Notes: a model not told the origin generated them from the letters alone. A stretch of 64,000 bases of DNA from Diacronema lutheri (GCA_019448385.1 JAGTXO010000009.1:930001-994000), one strand, 5' to 3'; numbered from the stretch's first letter, positions 52,485 to 64,000 are shown. Numbers and translations: made by a program.

Positions 52485-54953
52485 AGATGCGGCGGCGGCG
52501 GCGGATGCGGCGGCAGATGCTGCTGCTGCGGCGGCAGACCCGACGGCTGACGTTTGTGCCGGTTCGCTGCCTGCCCGGACGCCGCGCGCATCGGCCGCAC
52601 GCGCGCCCGCACCGCCGGCGCCGCGCGCATCGCTCGCTCTGAGCGCGAGCTTGCCGAGCCGCTGCTCCTCGCGCTGATCGCTCAGAATCCGCTCGTGCTT
52701 TTGAAAAACGATCACCTCGCCGCCGAGGAGCAGATAGAAGGAGTCTGCGGGCTCGCCCTCCCGGCAGATGAGCTGCGCGCGCGGCGGGGCGTGCGCCACG
52801 CGGGGCAGGGTGCGCACGAAGAAGGGCAAAGAGTGTGCACGGGGAGGAGGGGCGGGGCAGGCTGTGCGCAGCCCGCCGCGCGAGAGCCCCCACGCTGCGA
52901 GGCTGGTGTCAAACGGGCCGTTTCACAGTCTAAGCCCGAGCCCCAGCCTCAGCCCCCGGCGCGCGCAGCGCGCAGCGCGCAGCGCGCAGCGCGCAGCGCG
53001 CAGCGCGCGCACCTCGTCCGGCGCGTAACGCAGTCGTTGCATCGATGACATCATCGAGAGGTAGTCGCCATACTGAACCACAGACGGCGCGCCCCCGCCT
53101 CCGCCGCCGCCTCCGCCTCCGCCGCCGCCCCCGCCTCCGCCGCCGCCTCCGCCGCCGCCGCCGCCTCCGCCTCCGCCGTCGCGTCCGCCCTCGCCCGCAC
53201 CCTCATCAACGGCCGCGACATGGTCGCGCGCCGAGGCAGGCGCGCCCCGCGCCGGCTCGAGCGCACGCGCGCCATCGGCGGGCTGCGACGGCCTCGCCGC
53301 GTCGTCGGCGGCAGGCGCGCGCTTCTGGCCGCTCGCGCGACCAATCAGGCTCGCCATGCGCATGAAGAAACCGCCCGCACCATCCGCCGCCGCCGCCGCC
53401 GCCGGCGCGGCCGTGCCGCGCGCGCCGTCGCGCGTCGGCCGCGCCGTCGCGGGCGACGCGTCCCCGCCGCGGAGCAGCCGCTCCGCCTCTCGCGCGTCGA
53501 TCTCACGGCCGAGCGTGTCGCGCATGACACGCTGCACATCGCCTGAGTCGATGTACCCCTTGCCGCTCGCGTCGAACATGCGGAACGCCGACGCGAGGAG
53601 CGAAGCCTCGAAGGCCGCCGAGTCGAGCGTGCTGCCCGAGCCGCCGCCGCCCGACGCGGCGGCGACGGCGACGGCGGGGAATGCGCGCTGCGCGGTGCCC
53701 GCGCCGCTGGCGCCGCCGCGCGCGCTTGCGCGACGCGCGGCGATGAGGTCGTGCGCGGCCGCGTCGTGCGCCGCCTTGAGCATCATGGCGAACGCCGCGG
53801 CGCGCAGCCTACGGTGGCTCTCGACAAAGCCGCGCAGTCGCTCGTCTGAGCCCGACATCGCGCCGCCGCGCGCCGCGCCCGCCGCGATCCATGGGTGCGT
53901 GAGCAGGCCCTCGACGGTGAGTCGCTTGTCGGGCTGCGGCGCGAGCAGCTTGCGCACGAGATCCTTGGCCGGCTCGCCCACCGTCCGCCACGCCGGGTCT
54001 GCAAAGTCGTATCGGCATTTCACAATGTTTGCCCTCATCTCGTCATCGCTTGCCTGCCCGGTCGGGTCGAAGGGGTGGAAGCCGCTCAAGAGGATGTACA
54101 CGACAACACCCACGGCCCACATGTCGAGCGGCGCGCCCGCGCCCGCGCGCCCCTCAATCGCTTCGGGCGGCCAGTAAGCCCACGTGCCCACCGCGCCGAG
54201 GGCGCGCGCGTCGGCGTCGGGCGCGTCGCTCCGGCTGAGGCCAAAGTCGACGAGCCTGAGCGCGGACGAGTCAGTCTGGTCGCAGAGCAGGATGTTCTCG
54301 GGCTTAATGTCGCGGTGCGACACCGATTGCGCGTGCAAGAAGGCGAGCGCGTCGCCGATCTGCGCGACCAGCTCGGCCGCGAGCCGCTCGGAGTAGGCGC
54401 CCTTTGCGGCCAGCCGCTCGAAGAGCTCGCCACCCTTTGCGAGCTCCATCACGAGGAAGTAAGCGCCGTCGGTCTCGAAGACGTCCAGCAGCTTGGCGAC
54501 GTGCGGGTTTGAACCCACTTTGCGCAGGATCGCCACCTCCGTCTCGACGAGCGCCGTATTCACGGAGCTCTTGAGCACCTCCTTGATCGCGACCTCGCGG
54601 CCCGTCCGACGGTGCGTGCCGCGCCGCACGATCGCGCTTGCGCCCTTTCCCAGCCGCTCGCCCACCTCATACTCGTCGGTGAGGCGGCGCGCCGCGCACC
54701 CCTCCGAGTCGGCCGCGCCCGTCCCCGAGCCGAGCGCGGCGGCGGCTGCCGCCGTGCACGCAGCGGCGAGCGCGCCGCCGCGTTGGCGCGCGCACGGCGC
54801 GCCGCGCCGGATCGCCACAGCGCACGCAACGCGGAGGCAGCAAAATGATGGCGCGCGCGCGCGCTGGAGCGCCGCGCCGACCAAGCGTGCTGGCGCGAGG
54901 GCGCGCGCCTGGCCGAGCGCCCTCGCGCCGAGCGTCCGAAGGTCGCCAACCAT
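51545..54953 (-). CDS. CDPK-like Ser/Thr kinase fused to EF-hand and two cyclic-nucleotide-binding domains
   Basis: Three exons (54953-53013, 52772-52089, 51880-51545) give 986 aa. The N-terminal region is hydrophobic and basic, possibly an anchor. The CAMK-type kinase has GERLGKGASAIVRRG, VAIKEV, HRDIKPEN (Asp215), VDFGLS (Asp236) and WPPEAI in place of APE. Then come an EF-hand-like unit (FRMFDASGKGYIDSGDVQRV), a long disordered stretch with poly-Gly, and two cyclic-nucleotide-binding domains. CNB-A has GEFFGETALLS and RTATC; CNB-B has FGEMGILNNVPRNATVVA. Both keep the Glu and Arg of the phosphate-binding cassette. CNB-A carries a poly-Ala-rich insert (about 52440-52680). Known PKGs place the CNBs before the kinase, so this order is unusual. 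Ca2+ and cyclic-nucleotide control are inferred. It is divergent from the giant membrane protein (168-bp gap). Confidence 0.87.
51936..52075. repeat. 30-bp G-rich tandem repeat, about 4.5 copies, in a kinase intron
   Basis: Four to five copies of a 30-bp unit (GGAGGAGGGGAGGAGGGGAT core) fill most of the 208-bp intron joining the two cyclic-nucleotide-binding exons. The unit is private to this intron. Read through, it yields spurious Pro/Ser repeats. Confidence 0.85.
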
Positions 54954-55121
54954 GCGGCGAAGCCGCAACGCCCGACGGTACACGCACAAAAACTTTCAGC
55001 AGTTACGATACACCCGCAAAGTGAGTAAGCACGTCTTAGCACAATTCGTGCGACGCCGGAAATCCCGCTGAGCCCTTGGAGAATGCCATTGGGCCGGTGC
55101 GTGCGTTGAATCCAAGCGCCG

Positions 55122-58100
55122 ATGCAGCTCGTGCTCGCCTCGCGCGGCTGCCTCGCTACTCGCCGAGCGCTCTGCCTCGCACTCGCCTTGGCCATTGTGC
55201 GAGCCGCAGGCCGGCCCGCGGGCCCCGCCGCACTCGCCGCTCTCGTGCTCGGCGCGCCCGGCGCGCCGATGGGCCGGCCATCGTCGCCTCCGCCGGGACC
55301 GCCGCCGAGCCCTCCGCCAATGGCGGCCGGCCCTCTGCCGCCATCGCCGCCGCCGCCCTCGCCGCCGCCGCCCTCTCCGCCGCCGCCCTCTCCGCCTCCG
55401 CCCTCTCCGCCGCCGCCCTCGCCGCCGCCGTTCAGTCGGCCGCCGCGCCCGCCGCCGAGGCCGCCACCGTGGCCGCCACCTGACGTACCGCTCAGCCCGC
55501 CTCCTTCCCTGACCCCACACCCGCCGCCGCCATCATTGCCGCCCGGCACACCGCCGCCACCGAGCATGCCGCCGTCACATCCGCGTCCAAGTTCGTCGCC
55601 CCCGCCTCCGGGCATGACCTCTCCGCCGCCCAGCCCGCCGCCCAGCCCGCCGCCCAGCTTACCGCTCGGCTCGCCACCCAGCCCACCGCCGCCCAGCCCG
55701 CTGCACAGCCCGCCTTCCAGCCCGCCGCCGAGCCCTCCGCCGAGCCCGCCGCTGCTGCACCCACACCCGCCGAGCCCACCACCGCCATCGCCGCCACCAC
55801 CCTCGCCGCCTCCTCCCAGCCAGCCGCCCAGCCCGCCTTCGAGCCCGCCGCCGCCGAGCCCGCCGCCCAGCCCGCCACCCAGCCCGCCGCCTAGGCTGCC
55901 CTCCCCGCTGCTCGTCTCCCCGCCGCCACCCCCGCCACCCAGCCCGCCGCCGAGCCCGCCGCCGCCGAGCCCGCCGCCGAGCCCGCCGCCGCCGAGTCCG
56001 CCGCCCAGCCCGCCACCCAGCCCGCCGCCTAGGCTGCCCTCCCCGCTGCTCGTCTCCCCGCCGCCACCCCCGCCACCCAGCCCGCCGCCGAGCCCGCCGC
56101 CGCCGAGCCCGCCGCCGAGCCCGCCGCCGCCGAGTCCGCCGCCCAGCCCGCCACCCAGCCCGCCGCCTAGCCTGCCCTCCCCGCTGCTCGTCTCCCCGCC
56201 GCCACCCCCGCCACCCAGCCCGCCGCCCAGTCCACCGCCGCCGAGCCCGCCAACTAGCCAGCCGCCGAGCCCGCCTCCGCCGAGCCCGCCGCTGAGCCCG
56301 CCGCCGCCCATCCCTCCACCAAGCCCGCCACCCAGCCCGCCTCCGAGCTCGCCTCCGCCGCCTCGCTTTGAGCCCTTCCCGCCACCAGGCCCGCCACGCG
56401 CTCCACCGCCGTCAACCCAGCCCAACCCGCCGAACCCGCCGCCGCCCAGCCCGCCGCCGCCCGCGTCGCCGCCCAGCCCGCCGCCGCCCGCGTCGCCGCC
56501 TAGCCCGCCGCCGCCGCGCGTCGCGCCGACGCTCCGCCTCGCCACCTTTGATCCGACGGGGACGCGCCTTGTCCTCACGTTCGCCGACGGGCCGACGGAC
56601 CGCGCCGGCTTCTTCGCGCCCGCGCCGTGCTCGCTCGTGCTCGACGCCGTCACCGTTTCGCGGCTGCGCGGCAATGCGACCGAAACGCCGCAGTGCGCGT
56701 GGGCCGACGACGTGACGCTCGTCGCGGGCCTCAACATGCGCACGCAGCTCCGGCCGGGCGACAGCGTCGCGCTGCTCGCGGGCGTCGTCGCGCCCGCCGG
56801 CGTAGCGCGCGCCGACTGCGCCGCGCGCGGCCTCTGCCCGGGTGGCAACGCGACCATCTCTACCGCCGAGCCTTGCGGGCCGGGCGTGCCATGCGCCACG
56901 CCGCTCGCGGTGGTGCACGGCGTCCGCACCATCTCAGTGTGCGCGAACGAGGGCCTAACGCTCTCGGCCGCGGGCTCGTCGGGCGGAGGCAGCGTCCCAC
57001 TGAGCTACGCGTGGCGCGTCGACGCGAACGCGACGGACAACGCGTCGCTCGTCGCGGCCGCGCTGCCGGTGGCGGGCGCGGACGCCGCCGCCGTCACCAT
57101 CCCGCCGTCGGCTCTGCTCGCGGGTTCGCGCTTTGTCTTCGCGCTCACGGTCACGTCCTTCCTCGGGCGGACGTCGGCGGAGGTGCGCTGGGAGGTGATG
57201 CGCTCGACGCTGCCCTCGCCGTCGCTCACGGTCGTCGGTCCGCCCATGCGCGCCGTCCGGCCCGACGCGCTCGTCGTCGTGCGCGCACGCGCCACGCCGG
57301 CCGCGTGCTGGCCTGCGTCGGTTGGCAGCGCGATCTCCTTCGAATGGTCGCTCGAGAGCGTAACGGTCAGCGCGACGGGCGTAACGGTCGCGAACGTGTC
57401 GGTGCCGCTGCCCAGCGCGCAGATCGGGCGCGCGTTCGTGCAGGTGCGCGCCGGCGACCTCGTCGCGCGCCGCACGTACGCGTTGGTCGTCGTCGCGCGG
57501 ATGGCAGCGCAGCCCAACTCGACGGCGCGCGCGAGCGTGGCGCTCGTCGTCGAGCCGCTCGCGCCGCGCGCGATCATCACGAGCGGCTCGCGCACCGTCT
57601 CCGCCGCGCGCGCGCTCGTGCTGAGCGGGAGCTCGTCGGTGGGCGCCAACCAGGACGGGCCCCTCTCCTTCGCGTGGAGCTGCTCGCTCGTCGCGAACGC
57701 GTCGGCGACCGCCGCCGACGCGCCGCCGCTGCCCCGCGCCGTCGACATCGCGACGGAACTGCTCGGCGACGCGCTGGACGCGGGCGCGGCGCTGAATGCC
57801 TCGACGCTCGCGCTGCCCGCCGGCGCGTTGCGCGTCGGCACGTACGAGTTCACGTTGCGCGTGACCGACGCGAACGGCGGCATTGGTAGCGCACGCGCGC
57901 GCATCACCGCACTCGGCTCGATTGTGCCGACCGTCTCGCTGCCGCCCCTGCCGCTCGAGCGGTACAACGCGGCGTGGAACGTGCCGTCGCGCCGCCTGTC
58001 GCTCCGCGGCTCGCTCGACGCCGCGTCCGCCTCCGCCGGGCCGGGCGCGTGGGCCTTCTCGTGGCGCGCGTACGTGTTCGTCAATGGCGAGCGCGCGGCT

Positions 58101-58757
58101 GGAGTCGACGCGCTCGACCTCGCCGACAGCGTCGCGGTGACGACGACGGGCGCGACGCAGCCCAGCCTCGCCTTCCGCTCGGGTGCGCTTGTGCCTGGCG
58201 CGACATATGCGCTTGAGCTGACCGTTACGCCCGTCGACTCGGCGAGAGCGCGCGCAGCCCTTTTCGCCGCGCTTGGCACGGACGACGTACGCGCGGGCAG
58301 CGCGATGGCGGTCGTCGTGATGAACGCGCCGCCGTTCGGCGGCGCGTTCGTCGTCTCGCCCAGCGCGGGCGTCGCGGCGCTCACGTCGTTCACACTGGCG
58401 GCGCCCGGCTGGGTGGATGACGCGTCTGATCTTCCGCTGCAATACTCCTTCGGCTGGCGGGCTGCGGCGGGCGGCGACGCGGACGAGGCGCAGGCGCTGA
58501 CTGGCGCGAGCCCCGAGTCAAGCCTCAACGCCGTTGTGCTGCCCCCGGGCGAGCTCGAGCTGCTGGTCGACGTGAGCGACGCGCTCGGCGCGGGCGCGCG
58601 CGGGCGCGCGCGCGTGTCCGTCGTAAGCCCAGCCGCGCTCAGCATGGAGGCGTTCGTCGAAGCGGTCGATCGCGCGGCGGACGACGTGGACCAAGGCGCG
58701 GCCGGCGCGGCGCACCGGCTGCTCCTCGCGCTCGTCAGTATCGTCTCGGACACGTTC

Positions 58758-58811
<54 letters not shown>

Positions 58812-61800
58812 ACGGCGCGCCGGCTGCAGGCGGCGGCGACCAACGCAACCGCCGCGACGAACGCGAGCAATGCCGACGGTTTCAACGCCTCACTTGCGCA
58901 ACGGATCCTCGACGTTGCGCGCGGGGCAATCGCGCTTGTCCCGCCCAACGTCGAGGAGCTCGTGCAGGCGAGCGGCACGCTTACCGCGCTGCTGCGCGCG
59001 GCGCCGGACATCCTCACCGGACCGTCGCGCGCCGACGGCTTGGAGCAGCTGCGCGACGTACTGCGCGCGGCGCGCGCGGACGGCGCAGGTCCGACGCTTA
59101 CGGCGAACGCGCTCGGCGCGCTCGACGCCGTGCTCGGCGCCGACGACTCGCGCGTATTCGAGGCCGAGCGGCGCGCGATCGGCGCGGCGGTGGCGGGTTC
59201 AGCCGAGGCGCTCGGCGGCGCGCTTCTGACCGGCGCGCTCGCGGGCGAGGCGGGCGCGACGGCGGTTGGCGCCATGCTCAACTTGACCGCGTCGCGCGTG
59301 CCCGTCGGCGCGCTCGGCGGCGACAACGGCACGCTGAGCGCGCCCGGCGGCGGCGTGGGAGGCGCGTTCGTGCCCGCGAGCGCGTTCGACGCGCAGCCCG
59401 CCGGGCGGACCGCGGCGGGCGTGGACGTGCTCTACTACACCGTCGCGTACAATCTGTACGCGCTGCCCGAGGCGCAACTTGCGCTCGCGTCGGGCGGCGA
59501 CGGCGACAACGCGACGCTCGGCGCGCTGAGCTCGGAGCTCGTCGCGCTCACGCTGAGCGGCACGGACGCGAGCGGCGAGGCGCTCAACGTGAGCAGGCTC
59601 GCCGAGCCGATCCTCGTCGCGCTCCGCCGCGCGGCGGGCGGCGCGCCGAGCGGCGGCGGCGCCTGCGCGTCCGACGCGCAGTGCGGCGGCGGCGGCGCGA
59701 CGGCGGCGGCGCGCGGCGCGTGCACGGCGGGCGCGTGCGCGTGCGCCGATGGGTGGGTGGGCGCGCGGTGCGGCGAGGCGCTCACGTGCCATTGGTGGGA
59801 CGCGAACGCGTCGCTCTGGTCGACGACGGGCTGCGCGGCCGTGCGCGCGTCGGACAAGGCGTACCCCGCCGCGCTGCGCGCCACTGGTGTTGACGAAGCG
59901 GACGGCGGCGACGTGCTGCTCTGCGCGTGCGACCACCTGACGACCTTCGCCGGGCTGAGCGTGCCCGACTCGTTCGACTCGTCTGAGGAGCGGGTCGACG
60001 ACGAGGAGAAGAGCACGCGCGACAACACGATCCCGACGCGCGACGTCGACTACGCCTTTGTGCGCGGCGAGTACATGCTCTATGTCGTTGTCGCACTCGG
60101 CTGCGCCAACCTACTCGCTTTACTCATAGCGTTCGAGGCCGACCAGCGCGCGGCCAAGCGGCACCGCGAGCGCGCAGTCGAGGCGGCGCGACGGCGCGCA
60201 GCGGCGCAGCAGGGGCGCTCGCGCCGGATCGGCGACGAGCTCGACCGGCTGCGCGAGCAGCGGCGGCGCGCGGACGAGGCCAAGGCGAGCGCGGCGGCGC
60301 CGCGCGCGGTGCCGCGCGTCGTGAGTGGTGCGGAGGAATCGGCCGTGCGCGTCATCCAGGCGGCCGGCCGCGGCCGCGCGGCGCGGCGCGAGCGCGCGCG
60401 GCGCGAGCGCGCGCGGCGCGAGCGCGCGCGGCGCGAGCGCGCGCGGCGCGCGGCCACGCACGATGGGCGCCGGCCGTTGCGCGCGCCAGCGGCGCTGACC
60501 GCGCCGACGACGGCCGCGGCGGCGGTGGCGGTGGTGGCGGTGGGCGCGCCCCGAGCGCGCCCACCGTCGCGCTGCGCCGAGTGGGCACGGCACTGCATGC
60601 GCGCGATCAAGGACAACCACTCGCTGCTCGCGTGCGTGCTCTCGCGCTCGCCCGGGCTGCGCCGCACCGAGTTGGTGCAGATCGCGTTCAACCTGCTGAT
60701 GCTCGAGGTCACGATCGAGTGCCTCCTCTTCGACGCGGACGAGGCGGTCGGCGGTATTGGCGGTGGGCGTGCGGGCGACGGCGAGGACAGCGCGCCAATT
60801 TCAATCGTGCCGCTCGTGATTAGCGCGCTGTTCACCGCGGCGCTTGCCGTGCCCGCGTACGGGCTCTTCCGCGCCATCTGGAACGTCTCCGAGCCGCCCG
60901 CCGTCTCCAACGAGGCGCGGCTTCTGCGCGCCGTCAAGCAGGTGGTCTACGAGCACCACGCGCACGACGAGCTCGGCGCGCGCGTCACGGTGGCCGCCTC
61001 CGGCAAGGGCGGCGGCGGCGACGGTGGCGGCGAGGCCGCGCGGCGCGTGGTCTGGCGGCGCGGCGATATCTTTCGCCGAGGCGCGCGCGCGCGCGGCGTG
61101 ACCGCCACCGCCGGCGGCGTTGCGGAGCTCGAGGCCGTTCAGGTTGAGGTGCTCGCCGAGCCGAGCCGACCGGCGCGGGGCGCGCGCAGCCCGCCGCCGC
61201 CCGCAGCGCCGCCGCCGTCGCCGCCGCCACCGCGCCCGCCGCGGCTCGGCGCGCGCCCGCGCGAGGCGGCGGCCGGGGCGCGCGCGGCAGCGGCGGGCAC
61301 GCCGCCGCCGCCGCCGCCTCCACCGCCGCTGCCGTCCCTGCACGCGCGGCATGACAGCTGCCCTCCGCCGAGCGCGCCGCCGAGCCCGCCGCTGCCGCGC
61401 GCGCCCCGGCCGTCGCCGTCGACGCAGCCGCCGGCGGCGCGGGCCGGCGCCTGCGGCGCGGCGCACGACACGCCGGCGCGCGAGCGCGTGCGCGCCGCGG
61501 CGTTGGCGTGGGATACGCGCGCGCCTTCGCCCGTATGCGCGCCCGCGCTGCTGCTGCGGCCGCGCTCTGCCGAGCGCAAGACGGTGCGTGTCAAGACGCG
61601 CATCGCGCGGCCCAGCGAAGGCGCGACCCGCAATGCCGCCGGCGGAGGCGGCGCATTGTACCGCGGCTCGCCAATCGGCGCGGCATCGGAGCGCTCATCG
61701 CCTGTGCGGCCGTCGCCCGCCATGAACCGCCCGGCGCCGGGCAGCGCCGCCGCGGCGCTCAGCGCCAACGGCGCGCGCGGCGTGGCGACGCCTCGCGCCG

Positions 61801-63392
61801 CCGCGGACGCGCGCGCACGCGCGGACGGCGCGCCGTGGCCGCTGCCGCCGCCCGTTACACCCGCTGAGGTGTATGCGCGCATGGCGCGCGCGCGGGCGGC
61901 AGTTGAAACGGCTGGCTACGCGTCGCAGAGCGCGGGCGGCGCGCGGCGCGTCAGCTCGTCGCCGCTGCCCGCGCCGCGGCCCATCTCGGCGGCAGCGGCA
62001 TGCGATTTGACACCAAACTCGTCACTCTGCCACCGCGCCGCGCCGCTGCCGCCGTCCACGTCGTCGGCGCCGTCGCGCGCCGCCGCGAGCGCCGCGCGCG
62101 CGCGCGAGACCATCGCCGCCGCCGGCGACGTGGACGGCGGCCGCGGCCGCGGCGCGCGCGCGTCCGACTCGACCGCGTCGAGCGGCGAGGACACTGAGAG
62201 CGAGAGCGGCCGAGGCACGCTCGTGCTTGCGTCCGAAGTGCGCGCCGCAGCGGTCGCGGCCGCGCGGCCGCGCGCGCGCTTCGACTTTGCGGACATGGCT
62301 GCGTGTGCCGTCACCTCGCGGTGCGGTGGCGGCGTGGCGTCGGCGGGCGGGGCCTTGGCGTCAGCGCCGGCGCCGGCGGCGTGCGCGGCACGCGAGGCAC
62401 GCGCCACGCCGACGCCGCCGCGCGCGCGCACGCCGCCAACGCCGCCGTCGCCCGCCGCCGCCGCCGCCGCCGCCGACGCGCTGCTCGCCGCCGCCGACGC
62501 GGGTGCCGCGGCCGACGCGGCCGCGCCGTTGCTGCGCGGCGGCGCCGGTGGAGACGGCGCGCGGCCCGCTGCGGCACCCACGCCCGCCGCTCCCGGCGCG
62601 GTGCGCGAGCGCGCTCGGCCGCGCGCGCCGCCGGCCGAGCCGGCGGCGGTCGGCGACGGCGCCGACGCGGCGCGGCTGCGCGCAGTGGCGCTGGGCATCG
62701 CCGCACAGCTCGAGGCCGACGCGCTCGCGCGCGAGGCCGCCGAGCTCGCGGCGGAGCGCGAGAGACGCGTGCGGCGGTCGGTCGACGTTCTTGCGCTGCG
62801 CGGCGCAGAGATGGCCGCGGTCCGACTGCAGCGCACGTGGCGCGCGAACGCGGCATCGCTGCGCGCGCAAACGGACGGACACCGCACGGACGCGATGGCG
62901 CTCCGCCGGCTGCTCGTGCTCTTCGCGCGGTGCGACGCGGACGGGTCGGGTGCCATGGACAGCGTCGAGTTTGGCAACCTGCTCGCCGAGGTGGGCGAGG
63001 CGTACGAGCTGCAGCCCATCCAGGAGCGCAGGCTGCTGAGGCGAATGGACCGTGGGCGCGACGGCCGAGTCTCGCGCGACGAGCTGTGCGCGTGGTTTGT
63101 CGCGCGCCTCGCGGAGGAGCGCGCGCGCGAGGAGCGTGCCAAGCGGCGCGGGCGGCGCCCGCCGCAGTGGGCGTGCAAGGGCCTCGCGTGGGCGCTGATG
63201 CTGAGCATTTTTGTGTCGCTCGCGCTGCTTGCTATCGTCTACGGCCGCACGTTTGGCGAGCAGACCACGTACAACCTCGTCAGCGTGTGGGGCTTTGCTG
63301 CGCTCACAACGTTTGTCGTGCTGGAGCCGCTCACGATTGCACTCGTCGCGACGACGCCCTACTGCCTCGAGGCGTTGCTGCGCAACGTCTAG
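55122..63392 (+). CDS. Giant single-exon Pro-rich/REJ-like/GPS/EF-hand membrane protein (polycystin-1-like)
   Basis: An uninterrupted 8.27-kb frame encodes 2,756 aa. A signal peptide (RRALCLALALAIV) is followed by a (S)PPPP hydroxyproline-type region (about 50-465) like plant and algal cell-wall glycoproteins. Repeated Ig/REJ-like beta domains follow (about 470-1200; for example LSYAWRVD, SFAWSCSL, YEFTLRVTDANGG). Next are poly-Gly (about 1213-1230), an EGF-like CACADGWVGARC, and a GPS/GAIN site LTCHWWDANASLWSTTGC with CACDHLTTFAGL (about 1555-1612). TM1 is near 1651-1671, then an IQ-like basic repeat, two more TM segments near 1845-1920, a long disordered region, paired EF-hands (CDADGSGAMDSVEF; DRGRDGRVSRDEL) near 2600-2650 and two final TMs. 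It is probably a cell-surface sensor or channel-associated protein; the cleavage and Ca2+ roles are inferred. Absence of introns is odd here. Confidence 0.82.
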
Positions 63393-63748
63393 GCGCTCGC
63401 CGGCAGCGCGCTCGCGCTCGGCCGCGCGCTCGGCGTGCTTGGCTCGGTGTGCAGCTGCGGCTGACGGGCGTGCAGGGGCTTAGAGCCGCTTGCGAGGCAG
63501 GGAGAACATGAAGGCTCTTCCATGCAGCTGTGCGCAGCTAAAATGAGAAAAAAAATTCAAATTTGTCGGCTGGAAGAGAGCGGGCAGGTAGGCGGACATG
63601 TCTGCAACTCCCCCAGCCGACAAGCGTGCGCGTGCCTTCCTGCGCTCACTGCCCAACACGCACATGCTGCGCCCACCACGCACATGCTGCGCCCACCACG
63701 CACATACTGCGCCCACTCTTTGATTGCGCCTTGGTCGCCGTCGCGACA
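63393..63748. other. Convergent 3' region with a 20-bp triplicate repeat
   Basis: 356 bp between two convergent stops. It contains three head-to-tail copies of CACATGCTGCGCCCACCACG (63661-63720, the last diverged) and a short A-rich stretch near 63539-63560. No further gene was recognised. Confidence 0.55.
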
Positions 63749-64000
63749 TTAAACGGATTCGGGGACGGGCCGTCCGAGACCGCTCGGCTTTGCGCTCGCC
63801 TCTCCGCCGGCGTGCGCGCGCTTGGCGCAGCACCACGGCGGCAGTACCGTCACGTACGCGAGGAGAATTGGCAGCAGCACGATCCCGTGCAGCAGCCCGA
63901 GCAGCACGGTGAAGCTGATCATGGCGAAGAAGGTGCGGAACACGACCGACGACGCGAACGCAATCACGAGCACGCCGAGCACAGTCGTCACGCCGCCCTT
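63749..64000 (-). CDS. C-terminus of a Patched/NPC1-type RND membrane protein, partial
   Basis: Only the last 83 residues are inside the window; the frame runs off the right edge. The segment FASSVVFRTFFAMISFTVLL, continuing into GLLHGIVLLPILL, is the characteristic last transmembrane pair of eukaryotic RND permeases (Patched, Dispatched, NPC1), in which FRTFF..I...GxxHGxxxLPVLL is highly conserved. A short cytosolic tail ends at a TGA complement at 63749-63751. These proteins move sterols or lipids. The subfamily cannot be decided from this fragment. Confidence 0.82.
   Translation of the reverse strand, partial: KGGVTTVLGVLVIAFASSVVFRTFFAMISFTVLLGLLHGIVLLPILLAYVTVLPPWCCAKRAHAGGEASAKPSGLGRPVPESV

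Noticed and set aside
54470-54530. tRNA-like T-loop sequence (GGGTTTGAACCCA)
   Set aside because: It lies inside the kinase catalytic domain coding sequence, and no matching acceptor, D or anticodon stems surround it.
63480-63836. Small minus-strand gene after the giant membrane protein
   Set aside because: The frame overlaps the 3' end of the RND gene and a 20-bp tandem repeat, has no domain-like sequence, and is probably 3' UTR.

Overview
The window is nuclear DNA of a eukaryotic microalga or similar protist, most likely a haptophyte; this is an inference from gene content and splice signals, not a database match. The DNA is very GC-rich and densely packed. Genes carry 97 to 530 bp introns, and the donor is usually GTGCG (13 of 16 introns in the dynein gene), with several likely GC-AG introns. 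An outer-arm dynein heavy chain and a sperm-tail PG-rich repeat protein indicate a flagellated cell.

Layout. Bases 3-4102 hold a 5'-partial Fanzor gene (eukaryotic TnpB-like RNA-guided nuclease) with an N-terminal chromodomain. It is followed by a cluster of short inverted-repeat elements (4522-4851). The last 132 bp of the first element recur without a mismatch, inverted, at 47770-47901. Next come a PDK/BCKDK-type kinase (4877-5905), a divergent pair of RBM17/SPF45 and UCHL5/UCH37 (5979-9081), RPL24 (9459-9950), and a 17-exon axonemal dynein heavy chain (10487-27577). A Cys-rich protein of unknown function (27763-28613) and a large five-exon protein with a possible Munc13-type MHD2 end (28965-36504) follow. 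Then come a small coiled-coil protein, a secreted or organellar O-methyltransferase, a kinesin-light-chain-like TPR protein, another coiled-coil protein, a terminal uridylyltransferase, a theta-type GST, an unknown 396-aa protein, CKS1, an F-box/LRR protein, an STPGR protein, a Ca2+/cyclic-nucleotide kinase fusion, and a single-exon 2,756-aa Pro-rich/REJ-like/GPS/EF-hand membrane protein (55122-63392). The window ends with the C-terminus of a Patched/RND-type membrane protein.

How the parts relate. Most genes are single housekeeping, signalling or flagellar genes with no operon logic. They are arranged as divergent pairs sharing tiny promoters (27, 29, 36 and 63 bp between start codons) and as convergent pairs with short 3' gaps. 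Many introns carry their own tandem repeat. The most unusual system is the chromodomain-Fanzor gene together with the repeated inverted-repeat ends beside it, which may be the guide-RNA-bearing right end of its transposon. Exon joins were placed by hand from reading frame, GT/GC-AG ends and family conservation. They sum to whole codons in every multi-exon gene listed except the Cys-rich one, which is unresolved.
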